DNA of 33,515 nt from Acidobacteriaceae bacterium. Its GTDB lineage: Bacteria > Acidobacteriota > Terriglobia > Terriglobales > Acidobacteriaceae. Under the pieces are notes generated by a model. That model worked only from the letters and a program-made list of their open reading frames with translations, did no database searches and was not told the origin of the DNA. The position numbers and the translations under genes are program-made. The stretch is from positions 4,856 through 38,370 of the forward strand of contig DAHUXR010000038.1 in NCBI GenBank assembly GCA_027307045.1. Direction: 5' to 3'. Positions within the stretch are counted from its first letter, which is position 1. Each line of letters starts with the position of its first letter. Below are positions 1 to 7,523 of the stretch, piece by piece.

Positions 1-537
1 GTTGATCAGCACCTGCTTGATCCGCACGCGGTCGGCGCGCAGCAGCGGCAGCAGCATTTCACGCATATCAGGATCATTGAGCGCCGGATGGTCATACCCG
101 GCAAACTCTCTTACCTGTTCTATAAAGCCACGATCATCCAGCCCTGTCGCGCGCCTCTGTCGCGGCGTCCATGGGCCCGGTGATCCGCTCACAACCAGGT
201 GCTCAATCCGTATTTTTTCTTCAGCGGTCAAACGATGGGCCAGTTCAAAGGCCAGCACGGCGCCAAGACTGTGGCCAAAAATGGTCGCGCGATCATATGG
301 ACGAAGCATTTCCATCACTTCAGGCAGGATGCCGCTAATGGCTTCTTCCACATCGCGATAAGGTTCTTCCAGAAAGCGTTTCTCGCGCCCTGGAAGCCGC
401 GGAGCCAAAATTTCAAGAGTCCCAGTCAACGGCATCCAGTCTTTAAAGAACGAAGCGCCTGCCCCCGCAAACGGCAAACAGATCAATGGGACTGTGTCAT
501 GCCGGGTCTGTGCGGAATTTATGCCGGACTTGCTCAT
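1..537 (-). CDS. Type II thioesterase (alpha/beta hydrolase), 3' end beyond window
   Basis: The minus-strand frame from ATG at 537 is open to the window edge, giving 179 residues of a protein that is normally about 240-250. It begins with a short polar leader, then LICLPFAGAGASFF (oxyanion-side motif), PRLPGREKRF, and the nucleophile elbow GHSLG with Ser90. This is the standard order of type II (editing) thioesterases of NRPS/PKS clusters, which free carrier proteins from misloaded or stalled acyl groups. The Asp and His of the triad would lie in the missing part. The start overlaps the stop of the upstream LanB-like gene by 4 bp (ATGA), so translation is probably coupled and the gene belongs to the same operon. 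A second, divergent enzyme of this family lies at 9165-10055. Family assignment is firm; the target carrier protein is unknown. Confidence 0.9.
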   Translation of the reverse strand, partial: MSKSGINSAQTRHDTVPLICLPFAGAGASFFKDWMPLTGTLEILAPRLPGREKRFLEEPYRDVEEAISGILPEVMEMLRPYDRATIFGHSLGAVLAFELAHRLTAEEKIRIEHLVVSGSPGPWTPRQRRATGLDDRGFIEQVREFAGYDHPALNDPDMREMLLPLLRADRVRIKQVLIN

Positions 538-3050
538 ACGGTTGCGCACAGCACTTTCTCATTGCTGATGGCAGAGGGCGAACGGCCCAGCAATGGGTTG
601 CCTGCTTTTCTTGATTCCTGCGTTGCCATTATTACTGTACGGAACTCACAGGAGTAATTTCCGTCAGGACCTTCCAGCCAGCAGTGTTCAAGCCGAGGCA
701 GCATTTCACTGAAGGCAATCCTGCGGAACCGTGAGGTCATCTTGCTCAGGACCTCAATCAACAACGGATTGCGGAAGTCCATGAACATGGGCTTCACGTC
801 TTTGTGGAAGTTCAGGCGATAGGGAAGTACGCCGCGAATAAACGTCGTTTCCGGGAGCGCATGCTGCTGGCGGAATTTACGGAATGCAGAGAATGCTGTG
901 TATCCACCGGCTTCTGCCGCCTGACGTAATTCATCATCAGCTTGCAGAGTCCAGGTCTCTCTCTGCGTGAACACGCGACCAACCTGCAGTCTTGGACTAT
1001 GGCTTCTATTGCCGTGCAATTCCAGCCGGTGTGTGTTCAGCGCAGTGTTAAAGGTATTCAGCATGGATCCCAGAACATGGCCACGATGCGTAAGCACCAC
1101 GTCATCCTCGGTAACGTCTACAAGGGTTTCTGCCGATCGCAGGCTTTCCGCGCCTTCCGGTCCCGGCACGCCAACAAATGTCCAGTCATTTGTGTAAGGG
1201 AAGATGCCGAGAGTCGTATGCGCGCTGGCAAAGAAAGGCCCGTAATTGCCGAACACAACCGCGGGAGCATGTCCACCCTGGCTAGCGTAGTCCGCAGCAT
1301 ATCCTTGTTTGTCAGGACACCAGACGTGGAAGCAATGCTGCCACTTGGTAAAGTCGGGATGGATTTCCGCCAGCAACAGGGTCCAATTCCCCTTTGAGAG
1401 TGATTCGGCGTCTGGAGCAGAGATCTGAAGGTCAGGCGCCATATTGTCATACGCCTTCATTCGACGGAATTGGAAGTGCGATCGTAGAAAGGCCGTATCT
1501 GCTTCCGTCATCTTCAATACCGGTTGAGTCCAGCGGTCCCCCAGCTGTTTTTGCCAGGCCACCTGGATCTCTTCTTCAAGTCCGGGAAGCAAGCCAGTGC
1601 CGCCGGTTCCATTGATGGGAAGCCCTCTCTGGCCGCAAGCACGCAGAAAAACAGGCAATGGCACAGGTTCTCCACCCAGACTTAGCCATATCTCTTTCAA
1701 TTTTTCATACAGACGCGTGGTATAGAGTCCGGCCATGTCTCGCCACAATTCATACCAGGGAGCAAGGTCGTCAAGAAGTTGTTCAATCATGGGCTGGCCC
1801 AGCACGAGCTTCTTCACTCCGCGCCGGCAGTCTTCGTTAATTGGCAGCCGCGAGGCGTACAGAGACTGGGAATTGTGTTGACCATTCAGTCCAATATTCT
1901 GAAGGGCCCGCATCATTCTCTGAACGGAAGCTTGTCTGCCCTCTAAATCGACATTGCGTTCAATCGCAAGCCGCGCATTTTCGATCTCGGCGAGCCTGGC
2001 GCTCCAGCGCTCTTTGGCCGGATGTTCAGGCCATGCGGCAATGATTCTTTGCAATGCTTCAAATGGATAGGCTGCTATTGGAACGCGAAGATTGCGTACA
2101 AGAATCTTGCGCTCAACCAGGCTCTCCATGACAGGGGTTGATGGGCCAATGTATGGCTTGATTTCACAAGCCAGCACGATTTCGCATTCTTCCGGGGATA
2201 GAGGAGCGGACTTTCCTGCTGCCAGAAAAACAGCTTGCTCTCCTCTTATAATCAAATCGTCGGCCAGTTGTACGGGCAGCAATTCATGAGCTTCTGTATC
2301 GGCACTAATTAATTCCGCCAGGCCCTCGCATACCCAGCGTTCCACGTAGACCTCACGCTCCACCACATGCTCCTGGGATAATTCAATGTTCGCCGCAGCC
2401 GGCTCTTGCGGATCAAAGTCACCCCATGCAGACGGGCCAAAGAAGCTGATGGTCTCATTTTTGGTGGTGACACGTTGTAAATAGGAGATCCATGTAAATT
2501 CCCGCTGCCGGATATGGCTGTTGCGGACCTCCGGTGGATTCGCATCTTTGGGAGTGAACTTTGCCAGTTCAGGGGATGAAAGCGATAGAATCTGCTGAAA
2601 CGGCTCACTTACCACGAACTCATAGAGCCGTTTTAATGCGCGACGATATTCGCGGTCGTAAAGCTCGGCAGTTTTCTTATTATGTTCCTGTTCCGCGGTA
2701 TAAAGAGCTTTGTAATGCTCAAGCTGCTCGCGGGCTGGACCTTGCAGAGTCTCCTCTTCAGCGCTCTCCTGCGTTCCATCAGCTACGGCTTTGCCGCGCT
2801 TTAACCGTCTGCGAAGGCTGCGGCTTAAGGGAGCGTCTGAAGAAAGCAGGGCCTGGGCTGCTGCCAGAGTGTGCGCACCGATCGCAAATGACGCGTCGGC
2901 CGCTTGTGACAGCTCCTGGGAGGCTGAGGTGATCATGGCCTCCGTCGGGAAACCAGTCATCCGGAGCACAAAGTTGCGGGACAACGCATAATTGCGCTGT
3001 GCCTGTGGTCCTTGCGAGAGTTCCGTTTGAGCTTCTGTTTCCACCAGCAT
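534..3050 (-). CDS. LanB-type (lantibiotic dehydratase N-terminal-like) protein, PEARL-like
   Basis: This 838-residue protein carries hallmarks of the LanB glutamylation domain. Near the N-terminus is FVLRMTGFP (27-35). A core motif follows with Arg183-Glu184, then YLQR (190-193), KNET (197-200) and SFFGP (202-206) ahead of a WG. Near the C-terminus are KPMFMDF (753-759), SEMLP (781-785) and CEFR (801-804). Full class I lanthipeptide dehydratases (about 1000 residues) add a C-terminal elimination domain, for which no room is seen here. Family knowledge: LanB proteins use glutamyl-tRNA to activate Ser/Thr, and versions lacking elimination (PEARLs) ligate amino acids from aminoacyl-tRNA onto peptides. 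I infer an aminoacyl-tRNA-dependent step on the cluster product or a carrier-bound intermediate. No precursor peptide gene is visible. The ATG has a good AGGAAAG site upstream. It is 79 bp after the R2lox-like gene and overlaps the thioesterase gene by 4 bp. Confidence 0.8.
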   Translation of the reverse strand: MLVETEAQTELSQGPQAQRNYALSRNFVLRMTGFPTEAMITSASQELSQAADASFAIGAHTLAAAQALLSSDAPLSRSLRRRLKRGKAVADGTQESAEEETLQGPAREQLEHYKALYTAEQEHNKKTAELYDREYRRALKRLYEFVVSEPFQQILSLSSPELAKFTPKDANPPEVRNSHIRQREFTWISYLQRVTTKNETISFFGPSAWGDFDPQEPAAANIELSQEHVVEREVYVERWVCEGLAELISADTEAHELLPVQLADDLIIRGEQAVFLAAGKSAPLSPEECEIVLACEIKPYIGPSTPVMESLVERKILVRNLRVPIAAYPFEALQRIIAAWPEHPAKERWSARLAEIENARLAIERNVDLEGRQASVQRMMRALQNIGLNGQHNSQSLYASRLPINEDCRRGVKKLVLGQPMIEQLLDDLAPWYELWRDMAGLYTTRLYEKLKEIWLSLGGEPVPLPVFLRACGQRGLPINGTGGTGLLPGLEEEIQVAWQKQLGDRWTQPVLKMTEADTAFLRSHFQFRRMKAYDNMAPDLQISAPDAESLSKGNWTLLLAEIHPDFTKWQHCFHVWCPDKQGYAADYASQGGHAPAVVFGNYGPFFASAHTTLGIFPYTNDWTFVGVPGPEGAESLRSAETLVDVTEDDVVLTHRGHVLGSMLNTFNTALNTHRLELHGNRSHSPRLQVGRVFTQRETWTLQADDELRQAAEAGGYTAFSAFRKFRQQHALPETTFIRGVLPYRLNFHKDVKPMFMDFRNPLLIEVLSKMTSRFRRIAFSEMLPRLEHCWLEGPDGNYSCEFRTVIMATQESRKAGNPLLGRSPSAISNEKVLCATV

Positions 3051-3129
3051 TGATTTCTTTCCTCACTCCCTTGGTATGAGCGCGATTCTCACATCGCCAG
3101 GCTCTACCAGCTCTTTGCTATTCAAAAAA

Positions 3130-3942
3130 CTAAATTAGCCCGATATCGCGCATGCGCTGGCGATGCAGGTTATAGCCCAGAAACATCATGCGTTCGGAGT
3201 CAAGGCCGAACGGATTTGGGTTAAACACCCACTGGGTCCAGAGCGTCATGCTCTTGATGTTGTCCAGAAAAAGTTCTTTCACTGGAGCCTTGTATTCAGG
3301 ATGATCAGCGATCTGTTTGCGTAGATAATCCATTCCGTGAATGATGTGGCGGCCTTCGTCGGCGCGGATCAGCCGGATGGCTTCCTGTAATCCGGGGAAC
3401 AGTTTGACCGACGTGAGCATCTCGCCAACATAGTCATATGCCGTTAGCGCCATTACACCTTCGATGATTCCCATGTAGTGAGCAGCAAACATGGTGAGAG
3501 CGAAGTCCAGCTCTTGCTGGTTGCCATTCATCATTGCCCGGCCCATGGCTTCACCGCGTTCTTTTAATCCGTCCATGAGAACGTTGCGCGATTCGGGAAT
3601 CAGGTAAGCCGCGGTATCCATCTCGCCCAAAACTTCCTTGAAATAGCGCTCAAAATACTCGGCGTGCTTCACCTCTTCAAAAACATGGGCGGAGAGAAAC
3701 ATGCGCCGTTCAGGATCGGGCATGGCCAGCATGAACCATGCCAGCGTGTCTGCAACACTGACCTCGCCTTCATAAAAGAGGGCGCAAATTTTAGTAAGTT
3801 GTTCCTGCTTTTCGGAGGAAAGTGTGGCAAAGTTTGCCTTGTCTTCCGCCAGAGACATTGCGGCCGGGTCCCACATACCCAGGTGCTTGGCCATTTGGTA
3901 AAGATCGCGTGGTGTCTTAACAGCATGACTCAGTGTTGGCAT
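3130..3942 (-). CDS. R2-like ligand-binding oxidase (R2lox-like), ferritin-superfamily dimetal protein
   Basis: This 270-residue helical protein holds the six-ligand dimetal site of ribonucleotide-reductase R2-type carboxylate proteins: Glu60, Glu90 with His93 (EEVKH), Glu161, and Glu196 with His199 (DEGRH). Val63 lies three residues after the first ligand and Tyr156 five before Glu161. These spacings match the Val-Tyr pair that forms an ether cross-link in R2-like ligand-binding oxidases (Mycobacterium Rv0233 type, Mn/Fe cofactor, bound long-chain fatty acid). The length is close to that family (about 300) and shorter than true R2 (about 350). I infer an oxidative tailoring role, possibly on an acyl chain made by the neighbouring FAS-like genes. 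Chlorination or N-oxygenation cannot be excluded. It lies 43 bp after the KSIII gene in the minus-strand operon. Confidence 0.8.
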   Translation of the reverse strand: MPTLSHAVKTPRDLYQMAKHLGMWDPAAMSLAEDKANFATLSSEKQEQLTKICALFYEGEVSVADTLAWFMLAMPDPERRMFLSAHVFEEVKHAEYFERYFKEVLGEMDTAAYLIPESRNVLMDGLKERGEAMGRAMMNGNQQELDFALTMFAAHYMGIIEGVMALTAYDYVGEMLTSVKLFPGLQEAIRLIRADEGRHIIHGMDYLRKQIADHPEYKAPVKELFLDNIKSMTLWTQWVFNPNPFGLDSERMMFLGYNLHRQRMRDIGLI

Positions 3943-3985
3943 AAAAAGTCCCTATCTGTCCGTGATGTTTATGTTGCCCAAAAAA

Positions 3986-5044
3986 TCAGTCGGCGGCTTC
4001 CGCGTAAACAAAGGCGTTTTCAACTTTCGCTGGTTCCAGCTTTGGAGAGATTGCCCAGCGCATATACATCGAAGCTGCTGTAAATCCGGCGCCAAAGCTG
4101 CTGAGTACCACGTTGTCGCCTTTGTGCAGTTCGCCTTTTTCCATCCATTCAGAGAGACACAGAGGAATTGTCGCGGATGAGGTGTTGCCGTAATGCTGGA
4201 TGTTGCACATCACACGGTCGTCTTCCAATCCAAGCCGCTCACCTACGGCGTCAATGATCCGACGGTTGGCCTGGTGCGGCACAAACCAGCGAATATCCTC
4301 TTGCGTGAGTCCATTGCGTTGCAGAATTTCCTGAGTGACTTCTGCCATCTCTTTGCTGGCAGCCTTGAAAACCGTGGAGCCATCCTGAACGAGGAAATGT
4401 TCCCGATTGGCCACAGTTTCGTACGACGCTGGCTTGACACTTCCGCCGGCAGGCATATAAAGCTGATTCGTGAAACGGCCATCCATGTGGGCCAGATGAT
4501 CAATGACTCCCACCGATTCATCTTCTGACCTCTCAACCAGAGCCACACCCGCGGCATCGCCAAAGAGCACGGCTGAAGTGCGGTCTTCGTAATTGGTGAT
4601 GGAGGTCATCTTGTCTGCACCGCAGACGAGCACTCTGCGGGCTGAACCGCTTTCCACAAAACTTGAGGCAATACTCATTGCCACAATAAAGCCGCAACAT
4701 GCCGCAGAAAGATCAAAACCCCAGGCATTGCTGGCTTCAATTCCAGCCTGGACAATCGAAGCAGTCGAGGGAAAAACATAGTCAGGCGTAACTGTGGCCA
4801 CGATGATGCAGTCAATCTCTCCGGATGCAATGCCACGTTGCTCCAGACACTTCTTGGCTGCGGGAATGATGAGGTCAGAGGTGCCGCCTGTCCGCGCAAT
4901 TCGTCGCTCCAGAATTCCTGTACGCGTCCGGATCCAGTGATCGCTGGTCTCCAACTGCGTTTCAAAGAACTGGTTGTTCAATATTTCCGGCGGAACGTAA
5001 TGGCTGATAGAAGTAATTGCTGCTCTCACGGCCTTTGACCCCAT
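3986..5044 (-). CDS. Beta-ketoacyl-ACP synthase III (FabH-like)
   Basis: This 352-residue thiolase-fold enzyme has the FabH triad: Cys116 in DLSAACCGF, His257 in PHQANRRII, and Asn287 in HYGNTSSAT. The residue after the nucleophile is also Cys (Cys117), where Ser or Ala is usual. The glycine-rich C-terminal GAGFTAA is present, followed by an extra tail of about 25 residues (from roughly 325 on). KSIII enzymes start chains by condensing an acyl-CoA (or transferred acyl group) with malonyl-ACP, or in secondary metabolism act as acyl or ester transferases. With KS1, the ACPs, FabZ and an SDR on the same transcript, chain initiation of a dedicated acyl chain is the simplest role. ATG at 5044 fits the FabH N-terminus (AAITSISHYVP), with AGGAAAG just upstream. 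Confidence 0.93.
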   Translation of the reverse strand: MGSKAVRAAITSISHYVPPEILNNQFFETQLETSDHWIRTRTGILERRIARTGGTSDLIIPAAKKCLEQRGIASGEIDCIIVATVTPDYVFPSTASIVQAGIEASNAWGFDLSAACCGFIVAMSIASSFVESGSARRVLVCGADKMTSITNYEDRTSAVLFGDAAGVALVERSEDESVGVIDHLAHMDGRFTNQLYMPAGGSVKPASYETVANREHFLVQDGSTVFKAASKEMAEVTQEILQRNGLTQEDIRWFVPHQANRRIIDAVGERLGLEDDRVMCNIQHYGNTSSATIPLCLSEWMEKGELHKGDNVVLSSFGAGFTAASMYMRWAISPKLEPAKVENAFVYAEAAD

Positions 5045-5070
5045 CTTTCCTCGTTGCCAATATTTCAGGA

Positions 5071-5097
5071 TGTGCAGCTCAAAAAGCAGGCTGCACA
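5071..5097 (-). promoter_or_regulatory. Intergenic inverted repeat between the SDR and KSIII genes
   Basis: A perfect 7-bp inverted repeat (TGTGCAG at 5071-5077 and CTGCACA at 5091-5097) with a 13-nt loop lies in the 84-bp gap between the FabL-like SDR and KSIII genes. In the operon transcript it would form a hairpin about 30 nt before the KSIII start. There is no T-run after it, so it is unlikely to be a full terminator. An mRNA-processing or stability element is possible. Its core resembles the hairpin at 11413-11443. Confidence 0.35.
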
Positions 5098-5128
5098 GGT
5101 TTTTGCGCTGCGTGTAAAACGGAATCGC

Positions 5129-5890
5129 TCAGTAAAGCGATCTTCCGCCGTCAACGTTGATGGTTTGCCCAATGATCTGGGCCGCGGCATTACTCGAAGC
5201 AAAAAAGACCACCACACCGGCAACATCATCTGGCGTCGCCAGCTTGCCAGTGGGAGTAATCTCAATGGCGTTCTGCATTTGGTCATCTCTGTCTGGGAAT
5301 GCGTCAATGGCGTCTGTTACGACCATTCCAGGGCAGATGATGTTGACGGAAATGCCTCGTGGCGCCAGTTCACGGGCATAATGCCGGAACAGTGATTCCA
5401 GAGCGCCTTTACTTGATCCAACAGCACCGTAAAAGGACGAGAAAACGTGGGTCGCGCCGAATGACGACAGACCAATAATTCTGCCTCCGGGCGGGACCAT
5501 GGAGACTAGTTCGGCCAGCAACGAATGGAATGAAAACACGTTTACGTCAAAAGTCCACCGCATCTGTTTCATGGTGATTTTGGTGGTTTCGCGGTGTACG
5601 CCGCTGGCGGCGCAATGCACAATCACATTAATGTGATCAGTTTCTGCTCGGAGGGTATTGATGCACATGGTACGGCCTTCTTCATCGGTTAAGTCAGCGC
5701 GTATGCATCGGATGTCCAAGCCGTTTTCAAGGGCATATTGAGAGAGAGAATTGGCCGCATCCCTGTTGCGAACATAAACGGCATAGACTCTGTAACCGTC
5801 GCGCGCCAGGGCGATGCTGCTTGCTTTTCCAATGCCTCTTGTGCCTCCGGTAATCAGAGCCACTTTCCTTAGTGCTGAATCATTGGTCAT
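5129..5890 (-). CDS. Short-chain reductase, FabL-like enoyl-ACP reductase candidate
   Basis: This 253-residue Rossmann SDR has the cofactor motif TGGTRGIG (14-21), CAASGV (93-98) and a C-terminal GQTINVDGGRSL. Classical FabG-type ketoreductases have YxxxK. Here the only suitable Tyr (154) lies seven residues before Lys161 (Y-x6-K), as in FabL, the enoyl-ACP reductase III of Bacillus. The CAASGV and VDGGRSL segments and the FPDRDDQMQNAIEITPTGK region also look FabL-like. I therefore favour an enoyl reductase over a ketoreductase, although some FabL-like SDRs in secondary metabolism may act on other substrates. If it is an enoyl reductase, the cluster window has no dedicated ketoreductase and must borrow the housekeeping one. 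It lies 38 bp after KS1 and 84 bp before KSIII in the operon. The SDR family is certain; the reaction is an inference. Confidence 0.85.
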   Translation of the reverse strand: MTNDSALRKVALITGGTRGIGKASSIALARDGYRVYAVYVRNRDAANSLSQYALENGLDIRCIRADLTDEEGRTMCINTLRAETDHINVIVHCAASGVHRETTKITMKQMRWTFDVNVFSFHSLLAELVSMVPPGGRIIGLSSFGATHVFSSFYGAVGSSKGALESLFRHYARELAPRGISVNIICPGMVVTDAIDAFPDRDDQMQNAIEITPTGKLATPDDVAGVVVFFASSNAAAQIIGQTINVDGGRSLY

Positions 5891-5928
5891 TGATGTTGTC
5901 CGTAGTTTTGATTTTTGCCGGCAGAGCG

Positions 5929-7173
5929 TCAGCCCTGTGTCGGCGCCCCTTCAAAGATCACGCTTGCATTTTGGCCGCCGAATCCAAAGTTATTGCTCAA
6001 GATCCTTTGAATTGCCGCCGGCCGGGATTGGTTCGGGACATAATCCAGATCGCAGTCTGGATCAAGTTCCCGGTAGTTAATGGTTGGCGCTAGCTTTTGC
6101 TCCTTCAGCATGAGCATGCAAGCCACGGCCTCCAGCGCGCCGGCCGCGATTACGGAATGGCCGACTTGTGACTTGAGTGAAATAACCGGAACCTGGTAAG
6201 CGATCTCACCCAGCGCCTGCTTAATGGCCATGGTTTCTACTCGATCGTTCATCTGCGTGGATGTGCCGTGCGCGCTGATGGCGCTGATTTCTGTTGCATG
6301 AATCCCCGCATCTGCAATGGCGTTCTGCATGGCCTTAGCAGCAGATTTGCCATCAGGACGGCCATCGGTTACGCGGTAGGCGTCCGACGTGGTGGAATAA
6401 CCGGAGATTACGCCCAGGATTTTAGCGCCACGCGCTTCGGCTGATTCGCGCGTTTCCAGAACCAGCGTGGCTGCGCCTTCACCCAGCACAAAACCTGAAC
6501 GATCTTTTGAGAACGGACGGCTTGCCTGCGTTGCGGGCCCAGGCGCTATTGTCAACGTGCTGAGCATGTGAAAATTCATCAATTCACTGTCAGCCCAGCG
6601 ACCGTAAACTGCGCCGGTAAGCACACGGTTCCACTGTCCGGAACGGACGCGCTGGAAAGCAACGCCGATCGCCTGGTTGCTGGTAACACATGCATTGTTA
6701 AGGCTGATGACATTGCGGTCATCAATGGGACCGTGTCCACGAGTTTCCGCAATGTCCTTCATCAAAGTGAGTGGGCTTTCCGGTTGAAAAGCGTCCCAAT
6801 CAAATTTCTCAGGTTCAAAAGAACGGAACGAACCTGAGGTTATGCTGAAAGCGATGGAGCCGTGCCCGCCATAGACAATGCCGTCTACCAACAATCCTTC
6901 CGGCAGATGGTGTATGGCCTCTTCTGTGGCGAGCGCTGCCAACTTCCAGAAATGTGGCGTTTCTTCTGGCGTGCGATGAGCAAGAATCTCAGGCTGTGGC
7001 AGAGTAGCGCGCGAAACCGGGCCGCCAAATGGAACGGGGAAATTAGCGGCCACGCGCGAGCCTTTGATCTCGGTTATTCCAGAGTCGCCGGCAAACATGC
7101 GCCTTCCGAACTCTGAAACACCCGTGCCGAGCGATGATACGATGCCTACGCCTGTTATCACGACTTGGTGCAT
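5929..7173 (-). CDS. Beta-ketoacyl-ACP synthase II-type (FabF-like), catalytically intact: KS1
   Basis: This 414-residue ketosynthase carries the complete elongating set: Cys162 in NNACVTSNQAIG, His302 in SAHGTST, Lys334 in LKSQVGH, and His339. The C-terminal NNFGFGGQN loop is present. It starts MHQVVITGVGIVSSLG, as expected for FabF/KS-alpha proteins. It would condense malonyl-ACP with the growing chain on ACP1, whose gene ends 35 bp upstream, or on ACP2. A close paralogue at 25287-26558 (KS2) shares the overall length and the motifs around the active site but has Thr at the nucleophile position, so the two resemble a KS-alpha/KS-beta pair placed on opposite arms of the cluster. Confidence 0.94.
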   Translation of the reverse strand: MHQVVITGVGIVSSLGTGVSEFGRRMFAGDSGITEIKGSRVAANFPVPFGGPVSRATLPQPEILAHRTPEETPHFWKLAALATEEAIHHLPEGLLVDGIVYGGHGSIAFSITSGSFRSFEPEKFDWDAFQPESPLTLMKDIAETRGHGPIDDRNVISLNNACVTSNQAIGVAFQRVRSGQWNRVLTGAVYGRWADSELMNFHMLSTLTIAPGPATQASRPFSKDRSGFVLGEGAATLVLETRESAEARGAKILGVISGYSTTSDAYRVTDGRPDGKSAAKAMQNAIADAGIHATEISAISAHGTSTQMNDRVETMAIKQALGEIAYQVPVISLKSQVGHSVIAAGALEAVACMLMLKEQKLAPTINYRELDPDCDLDYVPNQSRPAAIQRILSNNFGFGGQNASVIFEGAPTQG

Positions 7174-7208
7174 GGCAAACCTCTTCTGGTCACTTCAAAA
7201 GTGAATGA

Positions 7209-7523
7209 CTAGTAGATTGTGATCTCTGCTTCCCGCAACTCAACCTGGACTTTCAGATAATCCACAATCTCCTGCAACGTAACGTCTAGCGGACCGCCAT
7301 CTGAATGCGCGTGCTTTTGCCGGAACAGACCTGCGAAATCAACTTCAGCTCCGGCAATTTTCTTCATGTTGCAGCTCAGCTCAAAGAAATCCATGGAACC
7401 TGCTCCAAGATCGCCGACCAGCCTTGTGTTCGCGTTAATACCCGGACCGCTCACTCGCAACACATTGCAGATCGCCGTCTCCAGATCCAACAGCAACTCC
7501 TGATCGCTCAAATTCTTGTTCAT
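7209..7523 (-). CDS. Acyl carrier protein 1
   Basis: This 104-residue acidic helical protein has the phosphopantetheine site LGAGSMD (Ser43), within the pattern LVGDLG-x2-S-x-D seen in acyl carrier proteins. The start at 7523 is chosen because the sequence from there (MNKNLSDQEL) aligns end to end with ACP2 at 24914-25228 (MKKQLSDQEL), also 104 residues. The frame stays open upstream, but that extension overlaps the preceding gene and has no counterpart in ACP2. Its 5' end overlaps the 3' end of the half-ketosynthase gene by 89 bp in another frame. It precedes KS1 by 35 bp, giving an ACP-KS cassette that is repeated on the right arm. It should hold the growing acyl chain for KS1, FabZ and the SDR. 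Confidence 0.9.
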   Translation of the reverse strand: MNKNLSDQELLLDLETAICNVLRVSGPGINANTRLVGDLGAGSMDFFELSCNMKKIAGAEVDFAGLFRQKHAHSDGGPLDVTLQEIVDYLKVQVELREAEITIY

